From Pectobacterium colocasium (lineage in GTDB: Bacteria > Pseudomonadota > Gammaproteobacteria > Enterobacterales > Enterobacteriaceae): a stretch of 64,000 nucleotides of DNA. Made by a program: the position numbers and the translations under genes. The stretch is taken from NCBI RefSeq assembly GCF_020181655.1, contig NZ_CP084032.1, positions 558,001-622,000 on the forward strand, in the 5' to 3' direction. Below, piece by piece: positions 29,407 to 37,937 of this stretch (position 1 is the first letter of the stretch; each line of letters begins with the position of its first letter). The notes under the pieces are model-generated. The model was not told where the DNA came from. It did not search any database and worked only from the letters and a program-made list of their open reading frames with translations.

Positions 29407-30722
29407 AACCCAACCGACTGGCGTAATACGGCAAGCGGTCGCCGGAACAGATATACCGCCAGCGGCACATATTCACCGGATACTTTTGCGGTACCACGTA
29501 ACCCGATGCGCGGAGGGTTCCCTGTGAAACGAGCATCCAGCCGATATGCTAAATTGCCTGCTGGGGTTTGTTCCGATTCGTAGGCAATACGATCTAGCCG
29601 TGCGCCATGCGGTGTTACTGGATCACTATCGAGAAACAGGGTAATCGGCGCATTCGGTTCTAGCCGAATAGCATCACCCACATCGAGTTCGATACGCAGC
29701 GATACGGATGCCGGATCGGCCAGATCCATCAGCCGTTCTCCGGTACGGACCGGTTTACCGGTCCAGCGTTCGGCATCGGCAAATACCGCGATGCCGTCCC
29801 GCTCAGCACGAATTTCGGTGCGGCTCAGCAAGGCATTAGCGTAATCACGCTCAGCGCGCTTCTGCGCGACCTGTGCCGCAAGAAAATCCAACCTTGCCTT
29901 GGAATCGGCATCCTGAAAGGCACGCTGTGAACTGGCGCGGTATTCCGCTTCTGACACATTCAACGCTCGCTCAGCCACATCTGCCTGCGCTTTCAGCGTG
30001 GTATCGTCGAAACGCACCAACAGGTCGCCTTTGCGTACACTCTGGTTAGGTTGTACGGCAAATGCCTGAATCACCCCGTCTAGTGGGGCGGCAACAACAC
30101 GTCCGTTGAGCGGAATTACCTCTGCCGGTGCTAGCACCGACTGACGCACCGGAATAAACAAACACCCGATCACCAGCAGAAGGGGGAGCGCCAGTTTCCA
30201 GCGCCAGCGCGTACGTTGCCTCGATTGCTGTGGCTCTAACGCGAGCCAGGCATGGCTGTATGCATGGGCAAGTTGTTCCATCAGTAATTGATCGGCTTGC
30301 TGCCAGGGTTGTTCACGGGCATACCAGATGCCGCCAAACGTGTGTCCCTGACGATCTTTCAGCGGTGCCCACAGAACCTCGGGGGCAGATAGCGTTTGCC
30401 AGTCGTTGCGGCTTCGCTGATCCAGTGAGGCTGCCGCTACCACTCCACACTGTTCATGCTGTTGTTGACGCTGCAACTGTGCACAGGCTCGTTCAACAAA
30501 GGCGACAAAAGGGGCGTGGGGCGCGGGCTGTGTCACCCCTGTGACGGCTCGCACGGTGCCGTTAATGACAAGTGCAGCATGGCGAAACCCGAACAGATCC
30601 TGAGCATCGTTGACAATGCAATAGGCGAGCTCTTCAATGCGATGAGCCGATCGTGCCTGGTGCTCAATATCCAGAAAACGGGCAAAGATGCGTTCGGAAG
30701 AGGGCTGCGGCTGCGTATTCAC
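29403..30722 (-). CDS. HlyD-family adaptor with GAF-like cytoplasmic domain
   Basis: A 439-residue protein. Residues about 1-185 are cytoplasmic and look GAF-like (ELAYCIVNDAQDLFGFRHAALVI would span a helix and strand; APLKDRQGHTFGGIWYA follows). One transmembrane helix (LALPLLLVIGCLFIP, about 191-205) leads to a periplasmic HlyD-type barrel-sandwich and coiled coil (LDGVIQAFAVQPNQSVRKGD, then ADVAERALNVSEAEYRASSQ). It overlaps its neighbours by four bases at both ends, so all three adaptor genes are probably translated together. The soluble domain may sense a signal or dock the substrate; no ligand can be named. Confidence 0.82.
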   Translation of the reverse strand: MNTQPQPSSERIFARFLDIEHQARSAHRIEELAYCIVNDAQDLFGFRHAALVINGTVRAVTGVTQPAPHAPFVAFVERACAQLQRQQQHEQCGVVAAASLDQRSRNDWQTLSAPEVLWAPLKDRQGHTFGGIWYAREQPWQQADQLLMEQLAHAYSHAWLALEPQQSRQRTRWRWKLALPLLLVIGCLFIPVRQSVLAPAEVIPLNGRVVAAPLDGVIQAFAVQPNQSVRKGDLLVRFDDTTLKAQADVAERALNVSEAEYRASSQRAFQDADSKARLDFLAAQVAQKRAERDYANALLSRTEIRAERDGIAVFADAERWTGKPVRTGERLMDLADPASVSLRIELDVGDAIRLEPNAPITLFLDSDPVTPHGARLDRIAYESEQTPAGNLAYRLDARFTGNPPRIGLRGTAKVSGEYVPLAVYLFRRPLAVLRQSVGL

Positions 30723-31594
30723 AGTTTCTCCGGGAAGTGTGCTGTGCCGCTCATACCGGCCATCAGGCTGCTGTCTTTGTTTTCGATAACACCGGTCAGA
30801 CTAAGCGTTTGGCTGCTCTCATCAATACGTGCGCCAAGCCGTGTGACCTTGGCCTGTAACGGTTTTCCGGTTTCATCCGGCGTGAAGGTAAAAACTAATC
30901 CGGGTTTGAGCACCGACAGAAGTCGTGATGGGACGAGTAAGTTGATCTCTAGATTGCGGTTATTCACCACGTCCAGCAGTGGAGCACCTTGCGCCACACT
31001 CTCAAAGGTTTGCGCACGGCGTTTCACCACCTGACCGTCGAAGGGGGCTGTGATGCGACAACGGTTGACCTGAATTTGGTAAACCTGGCTTTCTGCCTGC
31101 GCTTGTGCAAAGTGCGCGGCTGATAACGATACCGCGTGTCTCCCCACTGATTTCATCTGTGCCAACTGCTGATTTTGGCTTAGCTCCGCTTCTGCGGCTC
31201 GTGTAGCGGCAGAAGCCGCAGCCAATTGAGCCTGGTAAATGGAACAGTCAAACCGCACCAGCAGATCGCCTTTCTTGAAGGATTCCCCTTCTCTAAACGG
31301 TATTTCCACAATACGTCCAGCCAGTTCGCTGGACAGCGTGGCTTGCTCCACCGCTATCAGAATGCCGCGAGCCTGATTGTCAGTAGGCGTGAGAGAGGAG
31401 GTGTCATGAGAAGAGGGTATTGCCAGGAGTGGATCGCTCGTTTGCGCATGGGCCGCAAACGCGAATAAGGAAAATGCCAGCAATTGAAAAGCGTGGCGAA
31501 ATATTACGTTACTGAAACCATCCACACTGACCTGCCTTATTTGTTGAGGTGTGTGCCACGTCAGAAAAGATAAAGGGACTTTCTGAATTTTCAC
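30719..31594 (-). CDS. Periplasmic adaptor (HlyD/RND membrane-fusion type)
   Basis: A 291-residue membrane-fusion protein, the first gene of the secretion operon. A signal peptide is clear (FQLLAFSLFAFAAHA then QTS). The lipoyl-type half motifs IVEIPFREGESFKKGDLLVR and CRITAPFDGQVVKRRAQTFE flank a short coiled coil. The GTG at 31594 gives about 25 extra residues before the hydrophobic core, so a start nearer 31520 is possible. The stop overlaps the next gene by four bases. No RND pump or ABC gene follows, which is unusual for such an adaptor. Confidence 0.83.
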   Translation of the reverse strand: MKIQKVPLSFLTWHTPQQIRQVSVDGFSNVIFRHAFQLLAFSLFAFAAHAQTSDPLLAIPSSHDTSSLTPTDNQARGILIAVEQATLSSELAGRIVEIPFREGESFKKGDLLVRFDCSIYQAQLAAASAATRAAEAELSQNQQLAQMKSVGRHAVSLSAAHFAQAQAESQVYQIQVNRCRITAPFDGQVVKRRAQTFESVAQGAPLLDVVNNRNLEINLLVPSRLLSVLKPGLVFTFTPDETGKPLQAKVTRLGARIDESSQTLSLTGVIENKDSSLMAGMSGTAHFPEKL

Positions 31595-31825
31595 TTATTA
31601 ACGGTGCTTATTTTGGGGAATATAATCGTACAAAATGCGCTGCATTGACAACTGTAATAGAGAGCCATTCTGGTCTTAGTTTGTCGTTTTAACCCTGACT
31701 TGTACGGTTTGAGACCCGATGGATATTAACGCCTGAAAATAACAGGGGCAGCGCTGCCGCCCCTATCATACGATGCTGTGATTGCCCACCTCGCGGAGAG
31801 AAGGAGATAGGCGTGCGGTTGTGGA
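31595..31825. other. Non-coding spacer with hairpin at 31744-31764
   Basis: Upstream region of the secretion operon, expected to hold its promoter. A six-base-pair hairpin (AGGGGC and GCCCCT around a GC-rich loop) at 31744-31764 may end transcription of the small ORF that reads leftward from 31945. It lacks a T-run, so this is tentative. Confidence 0.4.
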
Positions 31826-31945
31826 TTACTGGTGTTCTTGTTCCAGCAGGGGATCAAGTGCATCGAATTGATGCGTTTTGAGCATCTCGCGCAACTGCGC
31901 GCGGCGCTGCACCAATGCGGTGAGTGATTCAGAGATTGATGTCAT
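31826..31945 (-). CDS. Small ORF, 39 residues, helical
   Basis: An ATG at 31945 opens a 39-codon frame whose product starts MTSISESLTALVQRRAQLRE and ends DPLLEQEHQ. It is Leu/Gln/Arg/Glu-rich and predicted to form one amphipathic helix. The ribosome-binding site is weak (AAGAACT). It has coding-like composition and a hairpin after its stop. It lies 230 bp upstream of the secretion operon on the same strand. I do not recognise a family. Confidence 0.45.
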   Translation of the reverse strand: MTSISESLTALVQRRAQLREMLKTHQFDALDPLLEQEHQ

Positions 31946-32455
31946 AGAGTGAGTTCTTACGCTGTTGTTGAGTTATAACGCCGACAACATCGTGCTTTAT
32001 CAGCAGCATGTATTGGCAGGGTTTCGGGTTGTTATCAGCTCAATATTGCAATGGCAGTGTTACACCATTGCACGAGCAAGACGTTCAGATAAACACAGGA
32101 AAACCAGAGGACTGCTGCACACAGAGTACGGGTAGGCTATCGCAAGATGTGTCATCCCTGAGTATGTACGCTACGAGTGTACTGATGTGGCTTCCTTGTA
32201 CTGCGATCGGTGGCATCTAACTGATAATGGTTACCGTTATACCAACAAATTAGTGCGTAGACATCGATATTTACATAAATGTAAACAAGCATTTAAAGGT
32301 ATGTGAGTGGGGCTTTATGCATGACGTTCCCTTTAGAGGAGGTCTTTCATATGCCCATCTGAGGAGATCTCTAAAAAGAGCATAGCTTGAGGGGACAGGA
32401 TAATTATAAAAGCCACCTCGTCGAGAAGCAGCTTTTAACTTCTGGATTTCAGACG
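31946..32455. other. Intergenic, no convincing gene
   Basis: About 510 bp between the small ORF and the end of the MFS gene. A plus-strand frame at 32008-32220 exists but has a composition unlike protein and no ribosome-binding site. Nothing else is supported. Confidence 0.4.
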
Positions 32456-33667
32456 TCAGATAGCTCGTGGGATATCGGGAGTGACTACTGCTGATGTTAT
32501 TTTTCGATACAAAAATACCCCTGCCAAAAATGTAATAGTAATGGCTGTCGCCATGAGAAAATAAACTGCACGAACTGAATCACCAGAAATGTACAGCAGC
32601 ATGCCAACAAGCGGGAGAATAGATTGGTTGAATAGAACTATTAATGATGAGGTGCTGGCAAATATCGTGGGTTCAATTAGCTCAATTCGTATCATTCTGC
32701 AAATATTTCCAGTGAAAACCTTCCCCATAATAGATAAGGCATAGCAAAAAATGAATGCAGTAAATGATGATTTAAAGATTATTAGTAATATTGAGTTTAT
32801 AGTGATGAAGATAACGGATAAAAGTAGCAGGTTTTTTCTGCTGACAACACGCTTAAAATGACTATAGAAATAAGTACCCAAAACCCCACATATTCCTGCT
32901 GCGACATCAATCAGGCCGAAGTATTTAACAGGAAGATCCATGCTTCTTTCAATTAATGCTGCGCCACTCGACTCAACAAGGCCATCAAACATGTTGTTAC
33001 CTATGGCAAGAAAAATGGAAAATAATAATGCCGGGATTGAAAATAGATATATTATACTCTTTTTAAATCCACTTTCCTCGTATGGGGTAACGTTTTCACT
33101 TAAAGCGCTAATTTTCGTTTCATTTAACTTTCCCTTCTCAAGGAAAAAGAAAGCGGCATTTGTTATATAAAGGATGCATGGGATAATTAACAGCATTCGA
33201 AAGCCATGATCGATCAGGAGTATTCCCATTAATGGCCCAATTATCATGCCCATGAAGTCCATTCTGGAAATTAAATTAGCATGATGCTCTTTTCTCTTGC
33301 TTAACAATGACACTAATTTTTCATATGAAATAATTGTCTGAGAGTTACCTATGGAGATCAAACTACCTACGATACCAAAAGCGATGGCAATCGATAAATC
33401 AGATGAGAAATCAGTTATCGCTAAAAATAAGCATCCTGTGGATTTTATTAAATCAGAGGAAATGGAAAGCGGACGAACACCCAGTTGATCAATATATTTA
33501 CCTATTAGCGGTATAATTAAAATTCTGGGTAGCCACCATAGAGCATATGATAGCCCCGAGTATTCAATACTACCGGTAAGCTGATAAACGATTACCGGGG
33601 TTAGAAAAACCATTAACCCATCCGCGGTTAGTACTAAAAAAAGCATAAAGAAGAACAGGATGCCCAT
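32456..33667 (-). CDS. MFS transporter of the peptide cassette
   Basis: A 403-residue protein with about 12 hydrophobic helices (for example FFFMLFLVLTADGLMVFL and the C-terminal ITFLAGVFLYRKI). It has the family-like loop LIGKYIDQLGVRPL after helix 2 and a mid-loop of about 30 residues between the two halves. It follows the cupin gene by nine bases on the same strand. Codon use is AT-rich, like the cupin and peptide genes and unlike the flanking loci. Export of the product of the upstream peptide gene is the natural inference; the substrate cannot be read from sequence. Confidence 0.82.
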   Translation of the reverse strand: MGILFFFMLFLVLTADGLMVFLTPVIVYQLTGSIEYSGLSYALWWLPRILIIPLIGKYIDQLGVRPLSISSDLIKSTGCLFLAITDFSSDLSIAIAFGIVGSLISIGNSQTIISYEKLVSLLSKRKEHHANLISRMDFMGMIIGPLMGILLIDHGFRMLLIIPCILYITNAAFFFLEKGKLNETKISALSENVTPYEESGFKKSIIYLFSIPALLFSIFLAIGNNMFDGLVESSGAALIERSMDLPVKYFGLIDVAAGICGVLGTYFYSHFKRVVSRKNLLLLSVIFITINSILLIIFKSSFTAFIFCYALSIMGKVFTGNICRMIRIELIEPTIFASTSSLIVLFNQSILPLVGMLLYISGDSVRAVYFLMATAITITFLAGVFLYRKITSAVVTPDIPRAI

Positions 33668-33676
33668 AATGAGTAT

Positions 33677-34972
33677 TTATACCTTTTCCTTTAAAAGAAC
33701 TTTGACATGTTTACCCGATTTCTCATCAAAAACTATCACTGATTTTGGCGTGTTATGTGTTGGTGCCTCACGTACTAAATCCTTTTGTTGGGAAACTAAA
33801 AACTCATAGTAATCGGTACTTGCTTCTATATTGTTTGCTTTATAACTCATGTAACTTTTATTACTTATCGGCCAATCTATAACATCATGACCAGGGATGT
33901 ATTCTTTTTCCTGATTTAAGAATATCACAGGCCGATTAACGGTAATTACTCCCGCCATATTTATAAGAGCATGGGCTACACCGCAAGGAATGACCAATTC
34001 TACGTTAGGATAAGGCGTGAACGTTATCTCATCCTCCATGAAAAGTGTTTCAGACCCCTCTCTCATATCTACGAGTTTAAGGGTGATTTCATGTTTCATT
34101 TTACCTAAAAAGGTGAGGTGATCTTCCTGGCCTAAATGTAACCCATAGGAATCAAAATCATAATGGTCATTCCCATGCTCGACGATATACATCGGTGACT
34201 TTCTTGTTAACGGAACGATGCAACTCTCTCTCCCAGTCTTCACTGATGGGATTTCTCTAAATTCAACACCAACGATATTAGAATGGGGTAAATTTACTTT
34301 CTCTTCATCTTTGATCTCTTCTCGGATTCTTAGGTTAATTTTACTTCCATCATCCAATATGAACTCTCTGGTTTCAGAATGTTGAAACTTATGCTTTTTA
34401 AGATTCTCTTGTTGGAATTCACCAATCCGATGATAAACAATACTGGCGGCCTCTTCAGTCATTGGAACATATCCAGGCACATCTTGAGGCGATATATCTT
34501 CTGGGATATTAATAACATCATTACCCGGCGACCAATTTAAATTGGCGCTAGAAAGTTCATCAAAGTCAGGAAGGAAAAGAGTATATGAATTTAAAGTAAA
34601 AACGTTTTCAAGATTGTGAAATGTATGAGCCACTCCAGGTGGTATAATGAGCGTTTTTGCCGATGACGGATTTATATCAAATTCAATGGCTTGCTTAAAT
34701 GTTGGTGAGTTTATACGACAATCAATAAACTTTGCTCTTATCACCTGGTTTTCATTACCTAAAAATGTAAGAGTATCTTGTTGCCCTAGATGAATACCAT
34801 ATTGACCATATTTGAATTCATTCTCTCCATGAAAAACAATATTGACAGGGTAAGTTGTGACAAAAGGAACAACAAAAGAGTCTGATTTCCCATTATTTAC
34901 TCTCCAGCGGGGAACCCAATGTAATCCATCGATATCTATTTTTCGATTAAGTTCTTCAATGTCATAGCTCAT
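33677..34972 (-). CDS. Tandem RmlC-like cupin protein
   Basis: A 431-residue protein built of two related halves (about 1-200 and 215-431). Each half has a pattern like HLGQQDTLTFLG (second half HLGQEDHLTFLG) and a cupin end like LIIPPGVAHTFHNLENVFTL (second half LVIPCGVAHALINMAGVITV). This resembles the dTDP-sugar 3,5-epimerase (RmlC) fold, duplicated. I chose the ATG at 34972, with GAAGAGG six bases upstream. No sugar-nucleotide genes are nearby, so a sugar epimerase role is doubtful. Between a small peptide gene and an exporter it is more likely a peptide-modifying or peptide-binding enzyme (inference). Confidence 0.78.
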   Translation of the reverse strand: MSYDIEELNRKIDIDGLHWVPRWRVNNGKSDSFVVPFVTTYPVNIVFHGENEFKYGQYGIHLGQQDTLTFLGNENQVIRAKFIDCRINSPTFKQAIEFDINPSSAKTLIIPPGVAHTFHNLENVFTLNSYTLFLPDFDELSSANLNWSPGNDVINIPEDISPQDVPGYVPMTEEAASIVYHRIGEFQQENLKKHKFQHSETREFILDDGSKINLRIREEIKDEEKVNLPHSNIVGVEFREIPSVKTGRESCIVPLTRKSPMYIVEHGNDHYDFDSYGLHLGQEDHLTFLGKMKHEITLKLVDMREGSETLFMEDEITFTPYPNVELVIPCGVAHALINMAGVITVNRPVIFLNQEKEYIPGHDVIDWPISNKSYMSYKANNIEASTDYYEFLVSQQKDLVREAPTHNTPKSVIVFDEKSGKHVKVLLKEKV

Positions 34973-34984
34973 TTGCAGCCTCTT

Positions 34985-35015
34985 CAATAAAACAGGGCTG
35001 TCGTGAAGACAGCCC
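34985..35015 (-). terminator. Attenuator-like terminator after the peptide gene
   Basis: On the minus strand, GGGCTGTC and GACAGCCC form an eight-base-pair stem with a five-base loop, followed by TGTTTTATT. It sits between the peptide stop and the cupin start, inside the presumed operon. Partial termination here would give more peptide message than enzyme message. Confidence 0.7.
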
Positions 35016-35022
35016 CTAATTA

Positions 35023-35286
35023 TCAGATGTTAACTACTTCGATATCATAGCCAGCACTTTTGGCGCTTTTAATTAGCTCGCTAAGGTTGCTGGTATTCAA
35101 CTGTGCATATTTATCGTCTGCGGGAGCATTTTTGATGCCCGCTAAATAAGCGAGTTTATCAAAAGCCGCTGTCGCAGCCGTTTGGGTTTGCAGCAGCATA
35201 TCAGTGAAACTGTTACCTTCTACATTTTTTTCACTAACTGTTTTTGGCGTTTTGTACAGATTCGCAATTTCATTAGCTTTGCTCAT
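35023..35286 (-). CDS. Nif11-like small peptide, candidate RiPP precursor
   Basis: An 87-residue peptide starting MSKANEIANLYKTPKTVSE. The ATG at 35286 has AGAGG seven bases upstream, which favours it over longer frames. The C-terminal part LSELIKSAKSAGYDIEVV resembles the end of Nif11-type leader domains (a helix, then AG[FY]D). There is no Cys and no obvious separate core after that motif. A consensus -35 and a plausible -10 lie upstream, and an attenuator follows. With the cupin protein and MFS exporter downstream it looks like a ribosomally made, modified peptide system. A regulator or chaperone role is the main alternative. Confidence 0.65.
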   Translation of the reverse strand: MSKANEIANLYKTPKTVSEKNVEGNSFTDMLLQTQTAATAAFDKLAYLAGIKNAPADDKYAQLNTSNLSELIKSAKSAGYDIEVVNI

Positions 35287-35373
35287 AAGAAAACCTCTTA
35301 CCAGTTGAAGGCATTTAGACAAATCAGGATTGGTTTGTTATCGAAATGTTTAATTAAAAACACCTCATTAACA

Positions 35374-35402
35374 CTGATACATTAGTAATTTTTTACTGTC
35401 AA
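35374..35402 (-). promoter_or_regulatory. Sigma-70-type promoter of the peptide gene
   Basis: On the minus strand a perfect TTGACA (35402-35397), a 17-base spacer, and TATCAG (35379-35374) give a good sigma-70 promoter about 88 bp before the peptide ATG. The IS element begins another 88 bp upstream, so the core promoter is intact. Confidence 0.65.
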
Positions 35403-35493
35403 TATAAAAAATGAGCATAAAATTAAGCGTTATAATTACTTTACTAAAAATATAGCAATGTTTAATTTGCTGAATTTATCTGCAACTAAGAGC

Positions 35494-35997
35494 CTATCCC
35501 AATAGGATTTTATTCCAGACAATAATGCCGCAGGAAAAATGCAGCATCGCCTCATAGTTTTCGACTTTTTTCTCCCAACGAGTCAGAAGCCGACGGAAGC
35601 GGTTCATCCAGCTGTGCGTTCTCTCCACTACCCACCGACGGGCTTTGTAATTCATATTCTCTTTGCTGGCATCGGATTCTTCTTTACGCGACTGGATATG
35701 CGGTTCATAACGCCGATTTTTCAGTTCACTTTCCAGCCATTCCGCGTCATACCCCTTGTCCAGACAGATATTCAGCCTTCTGCCCGGCCTCCCCGTCTGA
35801 AGCGCATCAAGGGTCTCTGTGACTAACCTGATATCGTGGGTATTTGCCCCTGCGACAACCACTGAGAGCGGCAGCCCGTTCGCATCGGTCATCAGGCTAC
35901 GCTTTACCCCCTGTTTCCCCCGGTCCGTGGGGTTCCGGCCTGTTTTTTTGAGCCTGCTAGCGGGGATTTTGTCATACAGCCGTCCATCGACAACCAT
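35494..35997 (-). CDS. IS5-family transposase, second frame
   Basis: The C-terminal part, up to 167 residues as an open frame, made as a fusion after frameshifting. It has the DDE core: KRSLMTDANGLPLSVVV, then CLDKGYDAEWLESEL with the second Asp, and RWVVERTHSWMNRFRRLL, the Y/E signature of IS5-type enzymes. It overlaps the first frame by about 94 bases. The fused enzyme should be active, as no stop interrupts either frame. Confidence 0.85.
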   Translation of the reverse strand: MVVDGRLYDKIPASRLKKTGRNPTDRGKQGVKRSLMTDANGLPLSVVVAGANTHDIRLVTETLDALQTGRPGRRLNICLDKGYDAEWLESELKNRRYEPHIQSRKEESDASKENMNYKARRWVVERTHSWMNRFRRLLTRWEKKVENYEAMLHFSCGIIVWNKILLG

Positions 35998-36302
35998 GAC
36001 CAGTCGATGGCTTTCAGTTGCTCGCTGGTCATCAATCCGTTCTGCCAGAAACGCTCAAAAACCCCCGCCGCGCGCCATTCCTGAAAGCGGCGGTGTGCAG
36101 AACTCGATGAACATATCCCTGTTTCATTTAGTGCGTTCCATTGGCATCCGGTGCGAAGAACAAAGAAAATGGCGTCCATAGCCACTCGGTCATCAACCCG
36201 TTTTCGGTGCGTTCCCAGTGGATGGTTAGTTTTATGTTCAGGAATAAGCGGCGCTATTTTTTCCCAGAGTTCATCACTAATCCGCCACTTGCTGCCAGTC
36301 AT
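35904..36302 (-). CDS. IS5-family transposase, first frame
   Basis: A 132-residue N-terminal part starting MTGSKWRISDELWEKIAPLI, with the N-terminal DUF4096-like DNA-binding region (VLRTGCQWNALNETG, HRRFQEWRAAGVFERFW) and the first catalytic Asp region SMDGCMTKSP. A run of seven A on the minus strand (35943-35949), just before the end, is a plausible slippery site for frameshifting into the second frame. Confidence 0.88.
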   Translation of the reverse strand: MTGSKWRISDELWEKIAPLIPEHKTNHPLGTHRKRVDDRVAMDAIFFVLRTGCQWNALNETGICSSSSAHRRFQEWRAAGVFERFWQNGLMTSEQLKAIDWSWLSMDGCMTKSPLAGSKKQAGTPRTGGNRG

Positions 36303-36362
36303 GCTACGTCCTCAAAAATTCTCAGTTACTTATATTCTAACAATTCCTATTGGGATAGGCTC

Positions 36363-37004
36363 TAAATGATTTTTTTGTTTTTTCAATGCAAGCAATTCGA
36401 GGTGCACAACTATCAGAATATACTTTCTTCATAAATTTATGATTTAATTTTATATTAAATTCTTATGGTACTTCAGTGTTTCTTGGATTTTCTTTGTGTG
36501 TCCTATATCCTTTTTCATCATAGGATGATGTGGTTACATACGGTGCTGTTGCTATTATCGCTGTAGTTTTAGCTTGTATTCTGCACTTCTCCCCTCATCT
36601 TTCCTTGCTAATTATTTTATTAAAAATCATATGATTAACAATGAATATTCATATCAATAAGATTTTCTTCTCTCACCCATTTGTCGAAAATGGTTACTGA
36701 ATTAAAAAACTAAAAACAGCAACTTTTTTAGCTTTTTAACATGAAAAAAGATGTGAATTGTAATCAATATTCTTTTTTCATTGTTTTCTTATCGTTTAAA
36801 TCGATGCTATTTCAATAAGGTAGGTGAAATTAAAAAATAAACGAAAATTTTTTCTCTCTATTGAAGAGTTGTTTTCAATGAATAGAATCACCCTGTTGGT
36901 ATATTTAATTTAAATAAATATAACGTTGCGTGGTCTTGTGATTTTTGCGCTTGGTTTACTAGGGAAAGTATACCCCCCAACTCTATGGTACATAGGAGAT
37001 AACC
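36363..37004. other. AT-rich intergenic region, no gene
   Basis: About 640 bp of very AT-rich DNA with no credible frame. It ends in a good ribosome-binding site for the PEP mutase gene. It must hold the promoter of the phosphonate operon, but I could not find a convincing Pho box. Confidence 0.5.
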
Positions 37005-37937
37005 ATGTCTATCATTTTATCCAATGACACCCCAACAGATTCCTATAAAGGATGCACGCCGGGTTCACGTCGCAGTGCTCTTCGTGAATTATTACAGCAG
37101 CAAAAAGGTATTCGGGTGATGGAGGCTCATAGCCCGCTTTCTGCTTTATTAATCGAACAAGCCGCTTATGAAGATGGCGATACTCATTATCAATTTGATG
37201 CGTTTTGGTCTAGTTCACTCACCGATTCGACTCTGCGGGGAAAACCCGATACGGAATTGGTGGATATCAGTCATCGTTTTCATGCGATTACGGAAATATT
37301 CGATGTTACCACTCGTCCATTAATTTTTGACGGCGATACTGGTGGGCAAACGGAGCATTTAGCTCACCGTATTCGGGCTGCCGAAAATTTGGGTATTTCC
37401 GCCATGATTATCGAAGATAAAACCGGCCTGAAGAAGAACTCCTTATTTGGTAATGAGGTAAAGCAAACGCAAGCTTCCGTAGAGGATTTTTGCGAAAAAA
37501 TTACCACGGCCAAAAAAGCACAGCTGACACCAGAGTTTATGCTGATCGCCCGTATTGAAAGCCTGATTCTGGATGTCGGTATGGACGATGCGATCAACCG
37601 CGCCCTGCATTATGCGGACGCCGGTGCCGATGGGATTATGATCCACAGTCGACATAAGAACCCTGCCGAAATTTTAGCTTTTGCCAAACAATTCCGCGAT
37701 CATTATCCACATCTCCCCCTGGTTTGCGTTCCTACCAGTTTTAACGATATTACTTTCGATCAACTGATTGATGGTGGGTTTAATATCGTGATTTATGCAA
37801 ACCATATGTTGCGTGCGGCTTATCCGGCAATGAAGTCAATTTTGCCAGAAATCCTCAAGCATGGCCGAACACTGGAAGTTGAGGATAAATGCATGTCGAT
37901 AAAAGATATCCTCGATCTTATTCCCGGCACGCGATAA
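37005..37937 (+). CDS. aepX: Phosphoenolpyruvate mutase (PepM)
   Basis: Converts phosphoenolpyruvate to phosphonopyruvate, the entry step to nearly all natural phosphonates. The 310-residue length fits the family. The diagnostic motif EDKxxxKxNS is present as EDKTGLKKNSLFG (about 141-153). The metal and substrate motifs FDGDTGGQTEHL and ADAGADGIMIHS are also seen. AGGAG lies seven bases before the ATG. It is followed by the decarboxylase that pulls the unfavourable mutase reaction forward. Isocitrate-lyase-type relatives lack the EDK motif, so the call is firm. Confidence 0.93.
   Translation: MSIILSNDTPTDSYKGCTPGSRRSALRELLQQQKGIRVMEAHSPLSALLIEQAAYEDGDTHYQFDAFWSSSLTDSTLRGKPDTELVDISHRFHAITEIFDVTTRPLIFDGDTGGQTEHLAHRIRAAENLGISAMIIEDKTGLKKNSLFGNEVKQTQASVEDFCEKITTAKKAQLTPEFMLIARIESLILDVGMDDAINRALHYADAGADGIMIHSRHKNPAEILAFAKQFRDHYPHLPLVCVPTSFNDITFDQLIDGGFNIVIYANHMLRAAYPAMKSILPEILKHGRTLEVEDKCMSIKDILDLIPGTR

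Larger units (their letters stand above)
35490..36362. mobile_element. IS5-family insertion sequence, apparently complete
   Basis: Perfect 17-bp terminal inverted repeats (GAGCCTATCCCAATAGG at 35490-35506, its complement at 36346-36362) bound an 873-bp element. A TAA duplication lies at both edges (35487-35489 and 36363-36365). It encodes a two-frame DDE transposase on the minus strand. Group is likely IS427-like, from the size and frameshift layout. It lies upstream of the peptide gene and near the phosphonate genes. Confidence 0.92.

Noticed and set aside
32008..32220. A 70-codon plus-strand frame
   Set aside because: No ribosome-binding site, unlikely composition, and no domain or neighbour that would support it.
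33677..34972. dTDP-4-dehydrorhamnose epimerase in a polysaccharide locus
   Set aside because: No rmlA, rmlB, rmlD or glycosyltransferase gene is nearby, and the protein is a tandem duplication.
36363..37004. PhoB box upstream of the phosphonate operon
   Set aside because: I found no tandem CTGTCAT-like repeats at the right spacing before the PEP mutase or decarboxylase genes.
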